From Mycobacterium montefiorense (GTDB lineage: Bacteria > Actinomycetota > Actinomycetes > Mycobacteriales > Mycobacteriaceae), in assembly GCF_003112775.1 (NCBI RefSeq), contig NZ_BFCH01000018.1:62001-126000 (forward strand): DNA of 64,000 bases. The letters are read 5' to 3'. The notes beneath the pieces are model-generated. The model was given only the letters and a program-made list of their open reading frames with translations. It ran no database searches and was not told where the DNA came from. Each line of letters opens with the position of its first letter. The first letter of the stretch is position 1. Positions 48,668 through 58,952 of this stretch are shown one piece after another. The translations under genes and the position numbers were made by a program.

Positions 48668-49294
48668 ATGTTTCACCGCGAATTCGGCCACCTCCCGAGA
48701 CTGATCCGCGAGGCAGGCAACGTTGAGCGGACCAAAGTCATCGCTGGCCACTTCGACTTGATCGCTGGTGCATTGCACCACCATCACGGTTCTGAGGATC
48801 ACCTGGTGTGGCCGCTGCTGAAGAAGCGAGCAGGCGCGGCTGCCGAGAAGCACCTGCGGTTGATCGAGGATCAACACGACGAATTGGCGGTCCGCCTCGA
48901 ATGGCTGATCGAGGCGATGCGGAAGTGGGTCGCCGACGATGCCGCTGCGTGTGGACGGGAAACTGCCTGCGCTGCAGAAAGCTTCGCCGAATTGCTGGCC
49001 GAGCACATGGCAGCCGAAGAGGAACTGGTGGTCCCTTTCATGGAGCAGCACATCTCCGCGGCCGAGTGGGACGCGATGGTCGCAGAGGGCGCCGCCGGGG
49101 GCGACCCTGCGACGCTTCCGCTTGCTTTCGGAATGCTCATGTATGAAGGCGACTACGGAGTCGTGGAGCGAGCGCTGGGCAACATGCCCGCAGACGCGCG
49201 TCCGGCAGTCCGCGGCTGTGCTGCTGATTCCTATTCCCAACATGCCAGGCGTGTGTACGGCACGGCGACGCCGCTGCGCAGCACAGAACTTTGA
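48668..49294 (+). CDS. Hemerythrin domain protein with a disrupted 5' end
   Basis: A 208-residue four-helix protein with iron-ligand candidates in L-H-H-H-H-G-S-E-D-H, D-Q-H-D-E-L and E-H-M-A-A-E-E-E. Such proteins bind a diiron centre and sense or carry oxygen, NO or iron. The original start is probably GTG at 48616 behind AGGAAGG: it reads M-A-Q-D-V-Q-Y-F-D-R-R-E-M-E. It then falls out of frame with V-H-T-M-F-H-R-E-F; one extra base near 48655-48659 explains this. Translation may now start at ATG 48668, losing only the first helix turn, or the gene may be inactive. The LLM gene follows 19 nt later. Confidence 0.75.
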   Translation: MFHREFGHLPRLIREAGNVERTKVIAGHFDLIAGALHHHHGSEDHLVWPLLKKRAGAAAEKHLRLIEDQHDELAVRLEWLIEAMRKWVADDAAACGRETACAAESFAELLAEHMAAEEELVVPFMEQHISAAEWDAMVAEGAAGGDPATLPLAFGMLMYEGDYGVVERALGNMPADARPAVRGCAADSYSQHARRVYGTATPLRSTEL

Positions 49295-49313
49295 GGACAA
49301 GGGGAGATTCAAC

Positions 49314-50201
49314 ATGCCAACTTACAATCATCCGTTGCTATTTGGCGCCTTGCTCGAGACCCCGTCCGGCCGACCGCTAGAGGTTCTGCGGCTCGCCGAC
49401 AGCGCCGAGAGCTGTGGGCTTGACGTTGTCAGCTTGCCGGATCATCCGTATTGGCCCGATCGGTTGGACACGTTTACTCTGTTGTCGGCGATTGCCCAGC
49501 GCACCGCGCGAATCCGATTGTTGTGCAACGTCGCAAACTTGCCGCTGCGCCCACCCGCCTTTCTCGCGCGGGTTGGTGCCACCCTCGATTGGATCAGCGA
49601 CGGCAGATTCGATTTGGGCATTGGCGCAGGTGCCCAACAGCTCTGGGATCTGATTGTCGCAGAGGGAGGCCCGCGACGAGGTGCCGCCGAGTCTGTCGAT
49701 GCACTCGAGGAAGCTGTTCAGATCATCCGCGAACTCTGGTCACCTTCGGCGCGAGTGAGCTTTGATGGCAATCACTACCGGCTTGACGAAGCCGAGCCGA
49801 GCCCGCTCGCCTCGGGCAGCATCGGTATCTGGGTCGGCGGGTACCGCGCCCGCATGCTCGGGATCATCGGCCGGCTAGCGGACGGCTGGATTTCCAGTTC
49901 GCCCATGTGCAGCCCCGCCGACATCGCGGCCGGCAACGAGCTCATCGATGCGGCCGCAGAGTCGGCCGGCCGAGCGCGTGACTCGATCCGCCGCGGCTAC
50001 AACATCGAGGTGAAATTCGATGCGTCAGATAAGGGCTTCTTGCAAGGGCGGTCTAACAAGATCGCCAAAGAGCTGGCGGAGCTGTCCCTGACGCAAGGAG
50101 TCAGCATGTACCTTCTGTATCGGGTCGAATCCGCAGATACGCTCTCTCGCTTCGCCGAGGAAGTCGTCCCTGTCGTGCGCGAAATGGTAGAAGCCGGTTA
50201 G
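49314..50201 (+). CDS. LLM class flavin/F420-dependent oxidoreductase
   Basis: A 295-residue luciferase-like TIM barrel. The start gives MPTYNHPLLFGALLE, with V-S-L-P-D-H-P-Y-W (active-site His region), N-V-A-N-L-P-L-R-P-P and W-I-S-D-G-R-F-D-L-G-I-G-A-G as family marks. In mycobacteria this class mostly uses coenzyme F420. The ATG at 49314 follows AAGGGGAGA. Its stop abuts the stop of the convergent AraC-type regulator. Substrate unknown. Confidence 0.92.
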   Translation: MPTYNHPLLFGALLETPSGRPLEVLRLADSAESCGLDVVSLPDHPYWPDRLDTFTLLSAIAQRTARIRLLCNVANLPLRPPAFLARVGATLDWISDGRFDLGIGAGAQQLWDLIVAEGGPRRGAAESVDALEEAVQIIRELWSPSARVSFDGNHYRLDEAEPSPLASGSIGIWVGGYRARMLGIIGRLADGWISSSPMCSPADIAAGNELIDAAAESAGRARDSIRRGYNIEVKFDASDKGFLQGRSNKIAKELAELSLTQGVSMYLLYRVESADTLSRFAEEVVPVVREMVEAG

Positions 50202-51257
50202 TCATTGGGTGATTGCTTCCGGCAACAGCGTTGAGACGCCCCGGTCCTCGGCCTTGGGGTTCTCAGACATTCGCTTACGGTAGTCGCGAGGTGCTTCGCC
50301 GAACTTCGCTCTGAATAGTCGTGAAAAGTGGGAGGCGTTGTCGAGTCCCCAGTTGGCGGCGATTGAATGTACTGACAGATCGGCGAGCGCCGGATTGGTT
50401 AAATCCTTGCGACAGTGGTCGATCCGCCGATCACGGATCCAGCCCGATACCGTCTGACCTTCCTGCTCGAATAGCTTTTGCAGATAGCGCACCGAAATGT
50501 TGTGTGCCGCAGCAATCGTTGAAATGTTCAGGCCGCTTTCATCGAGATTACCCTCGATGAACGCACGGACCCGCAGCAGTAAACTCTTTCTGTCGGCGCA
50601 GATACTCCATTCGGTCGAGTCGGTCAACTGTTCGACAAACGAGGCGGCGAACATGTCGACTACGGCGTCGGCGAGATAGGCTGTGGAGCTGCCAAATTCG
50701 CCAGTTGAGCTCTTTCCTAGCTCGACGACGAAAGATGAGACCATCTGTCCCAGGCCGGCGTGGCCGTTAATTGGTTGGGCCGTGAGCTGCGACAGTTGTG
50801 GTCCTGGCAGCCGCAGCAAGTTGCGGCGAAACTGTACGGTCTGCATATGGAACGGGCCGCGCGTGATCAACTCGTACGGGCGCGCGGTGTCATAGACGAC
50901 ATAGTCGCCCGACTTGAGCACTGCCTCCCTGTCGCCCTGAGATACCAGACAAGAGCCTGCTAGCTGCACGCCGACCTTGACGTAATCGGGTGCGCCGCGG
51001 TCGATCAACTTCTCGGTACGTCTGACCGTAACGTCGTTGGCGACAAGCACCCGTCCCAGTTGCACCGCACCCAAGGTGGCCGGACGCAGGACCCCGTTGA
51101 ATGCCTTGACGTCGTCCATCGACATCGCCACGGGCAGATAGTTCGCTGAGACAGCCTGACAAAATGCATCAAATCGCTTGGCGCCGGTACGTCCGTTGGT
51201 GCACAACATCGCTAACCCTTCGTGAGCGCCGAGCGAACCCGCGTAGCCGGTGCTCAT
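50202..51257 (-). CDS. AraC family transcriptional regulator
   Basis: A 351-residue protein with an N-terminal AraC-binding-like cupin (Y-V-K-V-G-V-Q-L-A-G-S-C, G-D-Y-V-V-Y-D) and two helix-turn-helix motifs from about 235 (I-S-V-R-Y-L-Q-K-L-F) to 330 (N-A-S-H-F-S-R-L-F-R). It probably controls one of its neighbours, the LLM oxidoreductase or the SDR upstream on the same strand. This gene looks noticeably less GC-rich than the backbone. Confidence 0.92.
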   Translation of the reverse strand: MSTGYAGSLGAHEGLAMLCTNGRTGAKRFDAFCQAVSANYLPVAMSMDDVKAFNGVLRPATLGAVQLGRVLVANDVTVRRTEKLIDRGAPDYVKVGVQLAGSCLVSQGDREAVLKSGDYVVYDTARPYELITRGPFHMQTVQFRRNLLRLPGPQLSQLTAQPINGHAGLGQMVSSFVVELGKSSTGEFGSSTAYLADAVVDMFAASFVEQLTDSTEWSICADRKSLLLRVRAFIEGNLDESGLNISTIAAAHNISVRYLQKLFEQEGQTVSGWIRDRRIDHCRKDLTNPALADLSVHSIAANWGLDNASHFSRLFRAKFGEAPRDYRKRMSENPKAEDRGVSTLLPEAITQ

Positions 51258-51356
51258 AGACAGCTATATTCCCGAGAGCTAGAACGACTTTGTCCGCCCG
51301 CGTATTCGACAGCGACGCGTGTGTAGTGAAAACACCTGCACCGTAGGGCTTCCCGC

Positions 51357-52505
<1,149 letters not shown>

Positions 52506-53171
52506 GTGACCACACGTATCGGGGCAATTTCCAATGGATTCGCCGGCGAAGCTTCTTCCGCCACGCCGGTCACCGAATCGGCGGCCGGTGACGCAGAGTT
52601 ACGAATGCGTTTTGAGGGCGAGGTAATCCCGCTGCTATCGACGCTCAATCACATCGCAAAGCAGTTGACCAAGAACGCGGCTGATGCCGACGATCTCGTG
52701 CAGGAGACGATGCTTCGGGCCTACAGCGGATTTATCGCAAGGCAATCCCAAATACGAACCAAGGCATGGTTTGTCCGCATTATGCAGAACATTTGGATCG
52801 ACGATTACCGTCGTGTGCAACGCAGGCCCATCGAGTGCCTGACCGGCGATGTGGCGGACTGGGAATGGAACGCCCGATACCGCTCGGCCTCGTATGCGCG
52901 AGATGCCGTCGAGTCCCAGGTCATCGCGACCTCCGCGGATACGCATGTCAGGGAAGCATTTCGGGCCCTACCCGACGAGCTGCGCCGGGCGCTGTACTAC
53001 GCGTACGTCGAAGGACTGCCTCACAAAGATATAGCGGAGCTCGAATCAATTCCCCAGGGCACGGTGATGTCGAGGCTGCATCGTGGCCGCGGCCAGTTAC
53101 GAAAGCTGCTTACCGAGCGCTTGTCGTCTGTGTATTTCGCGGCGCATGCCGACGACGCCGATGTGGCGTGA
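52506..53171 (+). CDS. ECF sigma factor (SigH/RpoE-like)
   Basis: A 221-residue sigma factor. Region 2 has A-A-D-A-D-D-L-V-Q-E-T-M-L-R-A-Y and W-F-V-R-I-M-Q-N-I-W-I-D-D-Y-R-R; region 4 has L-P-H-K-D-I-A-E-L-E-S-I-P-Q-G-T-V-M-S-R-L-H-R-G-type motif ending. It is closest in pattern to SigH, which normally works with a zinc anti-sigma factor, but no H-x-x-x-C-x-x-C protein is adjacent. GTG at 52506 has no ribosome site, so the start is tentative; the frame is open to 52311. The LuxR-type regulator follows 49 nt downstream. Confidence 0.88.
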   Translation: MTTRIGAISNGFAGEASSATPVTESAAGDAELRMRFEGEVIPLLSTLNHIAKQLTKNAADADDLVQETMLRAYSGFIARQSQIRTKAWFVRIMQNIWIDDYRRVQRRPIECLTGDVADWEWNARYRSASYARDAVESQVIATSADTHVREAFRALPDELRRALYYAYVEGLPHKDIAELESIPQGTVMSRLHRGRGQLRKLLTERLSSVYFAAHADDADVA

Positions 53172-53220
53172 GTGTGATTAGCGGAATCCGAGACGACACA
53201 GCGCACTACGATAGCCAATA

Positions 53221-55449
53221 GTGACCGTGGCCGACTATCCACTAGAACGCGCGACCGAATTGGGACGGTTGGCCGCGCTGTTGGATGACGTGCAGTCGGG
53301 CCGCGGCCAGGTATGCGTTATCGAAGGGCCCAGCGGCATCGGAAAATCGCGATTGCTTGCCGGCTGTATGGATATGGCCGCGGAGCGCGCAATGCAGGTG
53401 CTGCGGGTGCGCTGCAGTGAGCTGACGCGCGACCATCCATTCGGTGTCGCTCAGAATTTGTTCGGCCCGACGCTGCTGCGATCTGACCCGGTGACGCGTG
53501 CTCGGCTCATGCAGGGGCCGGCGTCGCTGGCCGAGGCGCTGTTCAGTCAATGCGTCGCGACCGACGAATTCGCGGTGCTGCACGGGCTGTACTGGCTGAC
53601 CGTCAACCTTGTCGAGCAGCGTCCGCTGGCGGTTTTCGTCGACGATCTGCCATGGGCGGACCAGTCTTCGCAGCGGTTCTTCGCCTACCTCGCGGAACGC
53701 TTGGACGATGTGCCGGTCGCCCTCGTCGTCACGATCAGAACGGGTGATCCGGGTTCGGAGTCCGCGCTGATCGGTTCGGTCTGGGATTCCGCGACCACCG
53801 CGGCAATCCGGCCCTCGACGCTGAGCCTGCAGGCGGTGGCGACGATGCTTGACCGAGCGCTTCCGGAGCACCGGGTGGACGACGATCTTGTCGCCGCGGT
53901 CATGGAGCTGACCGGTGGGAACCCATTCTTCGTGGGCGCGGTCACCGACGCGATGCGAGGGGGCGAAGACCCGACGTCGACTACTCCGGGATCGGTACGT
54001 CGCCAGATCATCCGTCGGCTGGCACGGTTGGGCTCACCGGCAAGTGCATTGGCCAAAGCGGGCTCGGTGATTGGTGATGACGCCAGCCTTCGCGATGTGT
54101 CGCGACTTGCCGGCCTGCAGGTTGATCGTGGGATCGTGCTGGCCGAACAACTCGCCGCCGCGAACATCCTGCAACGAGCCGACCCGGTAGTGTTCGCGCA
54201 CAGCATCATTCGTGAAGCAACCTATGATCTGCTGCCGGCCGAAGAACGTTTGACATTGCATGCTCAGGCGGCGCGGATTCTGGCCGACGGCGGTGCGGAG
54301 TCGGAGGTCGTCGCTGAGCATCTGCTGCTGGCGGCGGCCGGCGGCGAGCCGTGGGTTCTGCAGGCATTGCGCGACGCGGGGCGTGCGGCGGCGCGAAAGG
54401 GCGTGCATACAGCCGCGCTTCGTTACCTGCGTCATGCGTTGCGGGTTGCTCCGATAGACCGGATCCCGCCGTGTCTGCTCATCGATCTCGGGCTGAGCGA
54501 AGCCGCGGCCGGTGAGGTGATCTCGTTGCACCGCTTCGAACAAGCGCTGGGCTTGATGGAGGACCCCGCCGAACGAGCCGATGCCTTGTACTCGCTGGGG
54601 GAGACGCTCTACCGATTCGGTCGATTCGCCGAGGCCGGTGCGACGTTCCGGCGTGGCGCCGAGTTCTTCGACGACGGGCAAGGCGACATTCGAATGCGGT
54701 TCGAGGGTGCCGCGTGGAGCGCTGAAGCTCATCTCGGACCGACCCAGAGCATGCCGGCTGAGGCGATCGGCGGCGACGGCCCGCATCACCGCATGGTCCT
54801 TGCGGTACAAGCACTTCGAGACTCGTTGAGCACGCCGCCGGCCGATCGAACGGTTCTGCTGGCGTTGCGGGCATTGAGCAGTGGAGCCCTGCTTGCCGAC
54901 CAAGGCGCCCAGGGCCCCAGCGTCGATATGGCGACACTCGCGCTGCTGCATTGCGAGCAGCTGGTCGCAGCCAACGAGGTGGCCGACGCCACTGTCCAGG
55001 ACGCCCTCGACCGGGGCGCGGAGCTGGCCTATGCCGAAGCGTCGCTGATACGAGGGCATATTCTCTACGCTCGCGGGCGCATAGTTGAGGCCGCAGCCGA
55101 TGCGCAAGCTGCTCTGGAGCGCCTTGAACTCAGGGAGCATGTCTATGCGCACAGTGCGCGGGCAGTCGTCGTCCAGTGCATGATCGAACGTGGCGAGCTG
55201 GATGCGGCCCAGGAAATGCTCGATTACACGACCACTCATCTCACGGAAACGCCGGCGATCAAGGCGCATCTGCTGGTCGCCCGTGCGCGTCTTCGCCTGA
55301 TATGCGGCGAAATAGATTCTGCGGTAATAGATTTAGATGAATTACGAGGATCCCTTCACGGCGAGTTGGACCAGAACCCGTCGATATTGCGTTGGCGCTC
55401 GCTTGCCGGCATCGCAGCACACCGGCTCGGCGATGTTCACGCGGCGTAA
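53221..55449 (+). CDS. LuxR-family AAA ATPase regulator, truncated by a TAA codon
   Basis: 742 codons from GTG at 53221. Walker A G-P-S-G-I-G-K-S lies at about 36-43 and a Walker B-like V-F-V-D-D-L follows at about 139, then a long helical (TPR-like) region. This is the large STAND/LAL regulator layout, which should end with a LuxR DNA-binding domain. Here TAA at 55447-55449 stops the frame; the same frame continues without further damage to 55992 and encodes the missing part. Full-length reading would give 923 residues. As it stands, the ATPase part has no DNA-binding domain. Confidence 0.85.
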   Translation: MTVADYPLERATELGRLAALLDDVQSGRGQVCVIEGPSGIGKSRLLAGCMDMAAERAMQVLRVRCSELTRDHPFGVAQNLFGPTLLRSDPVTRARLMQGPASLAEALFSQCVATDEFAVLHGLYWLTVNLVEQRPLAVFVDDLPWADQSSQRFFAYLAERLDDVPVALVVTIRTGDPGSESALIGSVWDSATTAAIRPSTLSLQAVATMLDRALPEHRVDDDLVAAVMELTGGNPFFVGAVTDAMRGGEDPTSTTPGSVRRQIIRRLARLGSPASALAKAGSVIGDDASLRDVSRLAGLQVDRGIVLAEQLAAANILQRADPVVFAHSIIREATYDLLPAEERLTLHAQAARILADGGAESEVVAEHLLLAAAGGEPWVLQALRDAGRAAARKGVHTAALRYLRHALRVAPIDRIPPCLLIDLGLSEAAAGEVISLHRFEQALGLMEDPAERADALYSLGETLYRFGRFAEAGATFRRGAEFFDDGQGDIRMRFEGAAWSAEAHLGPTQSMPAEAIGGDGPHHRMVLAVQALRDSLSTPPADRTVLLALRALSSGALLADQGAQGPSVDMATLALLHCEQLVAANEVADATVQDALDRGAELAYAEASLIRGHILYARGRIVEAAADAQAALERLELREHVYAHSARAVVVQCMIERGELDAAQEMLDYTTTHLTETPAIKAHLLVARARLRLICGEIDSAVIDLDELRGSLHGELDQNPSILRWRSLAGIAAHRLGDVHAA

Positions 55450-55554
55450 CGACTATTCAACGAAGAACTCGACCTGGCCCGCTCCTTCGGCCTGCCGATC
55501 AGCATCGCCGTATCCACGCGTCGCAGGGCAAGCACAGAATCGGGCGAGCGGGCA

Positions 55555-55992
55555 GTGGCCAGTCTGCGGGAGGCGATAGAGATCCTGCAACCTACCGAAG
55601 CGCCGCTGCAGTTGGCGCGTGCTCATGCCGCCCTAGGCCGCCGGTTGCGGCGTCAGGCCCAGCAAGTGGAGGCGCGTAAACACCTCAAGGTTGCTCTGGA
55701 CCTGGCGTACCGTTGCGGCGCAACAACATTGGAAAGATACACGCGCGAGGAGCTGGCGGCGGCAGGGGCTCGGCCGCGCCGGCCGGTGGTGACGGGAGTC
55801 GAATCCCTGACGCCCACCGAGGCGCGCATCGCCCGTCTTACCTCTCAAGGACTTTCGAATCGCGACATCGCCGAACAACTCTTCGTTTCGAGCAACACCA
55901 TCGCATGGCACCTGCGAAACATCTTCCGCAAACTGGCCATTGATTCACGAGACCAGCTCGATGCACACCTGAACGAGCCTGGCCGACTCTGA
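55555..55992 (+). CDS. C-terminal part of the interrupted LuxR regulator (HTH domain)
   Basis: The same frame as the preceding entry, after its TAA. Sequence from 55450 (R-L-F-N-E-E-L-D-L-A-R-S-F-G) continues the helical repeat. The LuxR helix-turn-helix lies at L-T-P-T-E-A-R-I-A-R-L and L-S-N-R-D-I-A-E-Q-L-F-V-S-S-N-T-I. If made separately, the first in-frame GTG is 55555 (145 residues), without a visible ribosome site. It may be a dead remnant. Confidence 0.6.
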   Translation: MASLREAIEILQPTEAPLQLARAHAALGRRLRRQAQQVEARKHLKVALDLAYRCGATTLERYTREELAAAGARPRRPVVTGVESLTPTEARIARLTSQGLSNRDIAEQLFVSSNTIAWHLRNIFRKLAIDSRDQLDAHLNEPGRL

Positions 55993-55998
55993 GTCCGA

Positions 55999-56018
55999 AG
56001 TGTGACGGCGCTCACACT
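55999..56018. promoter_or_regulatory. Perfect CRP-type site before the ERG2-like gene
   Basis: AGTGTGA-CGGCGC-TCACACT: a 7-bp perfect dyad containing TGTGA-N6-TCACA, the exact CRP consensus, 79 bp before the start at 56097. It could also form a weak hairpin after the LuxR gene, but there is no T run. Confidence 0.75.
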
Positions 56019-56096
56019 GTGCGGGTCCGAAGAGCTGAATAAATCGTGTCGCCATTCTCTTTCAAGAGGAAGACCGGTCATGAGAGGGAGTGCGGG

Positions 56097-56630
56097 ATGG
56101 CGAGCATCTTCGATCCGGATGATTTGCATGCGATCACACGATCGGTGGCTGGACGCAACGACGGACAGGCCACGTGCGCGCAGATCGTCGACGAATTGAA
56201 GCAGATCTATCCGCGGTACGTCAGCGACAAGAACCCATGGCTGTTCAACAGGTCTGGCGGCGGGCAGGGCCAGCTGAAGGTGTTGCACTGTTCGATGTTT
56301 GAGTACCTCCTCCTCTATGGCACCCCGACCGGTACCCCACGCCGCTCGGGGCGCGAGTGGATTGAGGTGTGGGACTTCGTGTTCGACGGCGAACTTTGGT
56401 GCTGCGAGGAGGGCAAACTCGAGCCCACGGTTTATCGGCCCGGGCGCGTGGCCCACCTGGGCAAGGGCCGGACAATGGGCTGGGCGGTGCCGTCGGCGAC
56501 ATTCATGCTGGAGTACGCCCGCGGGCCCGTCCAGGCCATGCCGCCATTTGGCGTAGCCGACTCGATACTTAACACGCTCGCCTGCTGGACCGCGGGCGCG
56601 AGCGTTTCCCGGTCATGCCGTATGGCGTAG
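56097..56630 (+). CDS. ERG2/sigma-1 receptor-like protein
   Basis: A 177-residue protein of the ERG2 (C-8 sterol isomerase)/sigma-1 receptor family: F-D-P-D-D-L at the start, W-L-F-N-R-S-G-G-G, a cupin-like core with [11 protein letters not shown] and E-P-T-V-Y-R-P-G, then L-E-Y-A-R-G-P. Bacterial members are uncharacterised; a role with sterols or other lipids is a guess. ATG at 56097 behind GAGGGAG; a start 17 codons upstream is less likely. The last 15 residues do not look like the family, and M-P-P-F-G-V-A-D is echoed by M-P-Y-G-V-A-D in another frame just after, so the 3' end may be rearranged. Confidence 0.78.
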   Translation: MASIFDPDDLHAITRSVAGRNDGQATCAQIVDELKQIYPRYVSDKNPWLFNRSGGGQGQLKVLHCSMFEYLLLYGTPTGTPRRSGREWIEVWDFVFDGELWCCEEGKLEPTVYRPGRVAHLGKGRTMGWAVPSATFMLEYARGPVQAMPPFGVADSILNTLACWTAGASVSRSCRMA

Positions 56631-56657
56631 CCGATACCACCGAAATCAGCTCCTCTA

Positions 56658-56669
56658 GACTGATCAGTC
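56658..56669. promoter_or_regulatory. 12-bp palindrome in the aspS promoter region
   Basis: GACTGATCAGTC, perfectly self-complementary, 30 bp before the aspS start. TAGACT (56656-56661) overlaps it and could be a -10 element. Confidence 0.4.
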
Positions 56670-56698
56670 GTTCTACCCAGGTGAAGGGGAGTGTTTTT

Positions 56699-58474
56699 GT
56701 GCTGCGTAGCCACGCTGCTGGTTCGCTACGGGATCGCGACGCCGGCCAGCAGGTGACGCTGGTCGGATGGGTGGCTCGCCGCCGCGACCACGGTGGCGTC
56801 ATCTTCATCGACCTGCGCGACGCCTCCGGCATCGCACAGGTGGTGTTCCGCGCGGCCGACGTGCTGGAACAGGCGCACCGGTTACGCGCCGAGTTCTGCG
56901 TCGCGGTGCAAGGCGTCGTCGAGATCCGCCCGGAGGGCAACGCCAACGCCGAAATACCTACCGGCGATGTCGAGCTGAACGTCACGTCACTGACCGTGCT
57001 GGGCGAAAGCGCGCCGCTGCCATTCCAGCTGGACGAGCCGGCGGGGGAGGAGCTGCGGCTGAAGTACCGCTACCTCGACCTGCGCCGCGACGGCCCGGCC
57101 GCGGCAATTCGGTTGCGCTCCAAGGTGAATGCCGCCGCCCGCTCGGTGCTGTCGCGTCACGATTTCGTCGAGATCGAGACACCGACGATCACCCGTTCGA
57201 CGCCGGAAGGTGCGCGCGACTTCCTGGTGCCGGCCCGGCTGCACCCCGGGTCGTTCTATGCCCTGCCGCAGAGCCCGCAGCTGTTCAAGCAGTTGCTAAT
57301 GGTGGCCGGCATGGAGCGCTACTACCAGATCGCCCGCTGCTACCGCGACGAGGATTTCCGCGCCGACCGGCAACCGGAATTCACCCAGCTGGACATGGAG
57401 ATGAGCTTCGTCGAGGTCGAGGACATCATCGCGATTTCCGAGGAGATCCTGACGGCGCTGTGGGGGCTGATCGGTTATCAGCTTCCGACACCGATCCCGC
57501 GGATCAGCTATGCCGACGCCATGCAACGGTTCGGCTCCGACAAACCCGACATGCGATTCGGGCTGGAGCTCGTCGAGTGCACAGAGTTCTTCTCCGACAC
57601 CACATTCCGGGTCTTCCAGGCGCCGTATGTCGGTGCGGTGGTGATGCCGGGCGGCGCCTCACAGCCCCGGCGCACCCTGGATGGCTGGCAGGAGTGGGCT
57701 AAACAGCGCGGACACCGCGGGCTGGCCTACGTGCTGGTGGGCGACGACGGCGAGTTGAGCAGTCCGGTGGCCAAGAACCTGACCGACACCGAACGCGGTG
57801 GCCTGGCCGCTCACGTCGGCGCCAATCCCGGCGATTGCATTTTCTTCTCGGCCGGGCCGGCGAAGTCCTCGCGCGCTCTGCTGGGCGCCGCCCGCGGCGA
57901 GATCGCCAACCGGCTCAACCTGATTGACCCGGACGCCTGGGCGTTCGTCTGGGTGGTCGACCCGCCGCTGTTCGAGCCCGCCGAAGACGCGACCGCCGCC
58001 GGTGACGTTGCAGTGGGCTCCGGCGCCTGGACCGCGGTGCATCACGCGTTCACCTCGCCCAAGCCGGAAGACGAGGGCGCCCTGTCTTCCGATCCCGGTC
58101 GCGTGCTGGCCGATGCTTACGACATTGTCTGTAATGGCAACGAGATCGGCGGCGGCTCGATCCGTATCCACCGCCGCGACATCCAGGAACAGGTGTTCGC
58201 GGTGATGGGCCTGGACACGGCCGAGGCCGAGGAGAAGTTCGGATTTCTGTTGGAGGCGTTCACGTTTGGTGCGCCTCCGCACGGCGGAATCGCATTCGGC
58301 TGGGACCGCATCAACGCGCTGCTGTCCGGGGTGGACTCGATCCGTGAGGTGATCGCATTCCCGAAGACCGGCGGCGGCGTCGACCCGCTGACCGATGCGC
58401 CCGCGCCGATCACCGCGCAGCAGCGCAAAGAATCCGGAATAGACGCCAAACCCAAAAAGGTTGACGAAGCATGA
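56699..58474 (+). CDS. aspS: Aspartyl-tRNA synthetase
   Basis: A class IIb synthetase of 591 residues. An N-terminal OB anticodon domain ([12 protein letters not shown]) is followed by the catalytic core with [12 protein letters not shown] (motif 2), a bacterial GAD insertion, and G-W-D-R near the end (motif 3). In mycobacteria the enzyme is non-discriminating and also feeds the GatCAB route to Asn-tRNA. GTG at 56699 ([10 protein letters not shown]) follows AAGGGGA by eight bases. Confidence 0.97.
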   Translation: MLRSHAAGSLRDRDAGQQVTLVGWVARRRDHGGVIFIDLRDASGIAQVVFRAADVLEQAHRLRAEFCVAVQGVVEIRPEGNANAEIPTGDVELNVTSLTVLGESAPLPFQLDEPAGEELRLKYRYLDLRRDGPAAAIRLRSKVNAAARSVLSRHDFVEIETPTITRSTPEGARDFLVPARLHPGSFYALPQSPQLFKQLLMVAGMERYYQIARCYRDEDFRADRQPEFTQLDMEMSFVEVEDIIAISEEILTALWGLIGYQLPTPIPRISYADAMQRFGSDKPDMRFGLELVECTEFFSDTTFRVFQAPYVGAVVMPGGASQPRRTLDGWQEWAKQRGHRGLAYVLVGDDGELSSPVAKNLTDTERGGLAAHVGANPGDCIFFSAGPAKSSRALLGAARGEIANRLNLIDPDAWAFVWVVDPPLFEPAEDATAAGDVAVGSGAWTAVHHAFTSPKPEDEGALSSDPGRVLADAYDIVCNGNEIGGGSIRIHRRDIQEQVFAVMGLDTAEAEEKFGFLLEAFTFGAPPHGGIAFGWDRINALLSGVDSIREVIAFPKTGGGVDPLTDAPAPITAQQRKESGIDAKPKKVDEA

Positions 58475-58905
58475 CGGACTCCAGCTCGATGGCCGAAATG
58501 GCCAAAACGTTCAACAAGGACATCGTCGTCGAATTTCGCGCCAATGCCGGCAAGGTGGGCGGGCAGTTCGAAGGTGCCAACCTGCTGCTGCTCACCACGA
58601 CGGGCGCCAAGTCGGGTCAATCCCGGATATCCCCGCTGGCATATTTCAACATCGACGGCAAGCTGATCATCATCGGCTCGTTCGCCGGTGCGCCCAAGGA
58701 TCCGGCCTGGGTGCACAACCTTCGGGCAAACCCGCAGGCGCACATCGAGGTCGGCACCGACGCATTCGATGTGACGGCACACGAACTGCCGCTCGCCGAG
58801 CGCGACCAGCTGTTCGACAGGGTCACCGCCGCGGCGCCGGGCTTCGCCGAATATCAGTCGAAGACCAGCCGGGTCATTCCGCTGTTCGAGTTGCAGCGCA
58901 GGTAA
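58471..58905 (+). CDS. Deazaflavin(F420)-dependent nitroreductase family protein
   Basis: A 144-residue protein of the Ddn-like split beta-barrel family: [19 protein letters not shown], and W-V-H-N-L-R-A-N-P are characteristic. Members reduce quinones or nitro compounds with F420H2. It overlaps the aspS stop by ATGA, so it is translated with it. I do not recall this gene next to aspS in H37Rv, so it may be lineage-specific. Confidence 0.92.
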   Translation: MTDSSSMAEMAKTFNKDIVVEFRANAGKVGGQFEGANLLLLTTTGAKSGQSRISPLAYFNIDGKLIIIGSFAGAPKDPAWVHNLRANPQAHIEVGTDAFDVTAHELPLAERDQLFDRVTAAAPGFAEYQSKTSRVIPLFELQRR

Positions 58906-58952
58906 CGCTTCTCGCGTTGCCGCCGCTGCTGGAGCTGCGGTAAATAAGCGGG

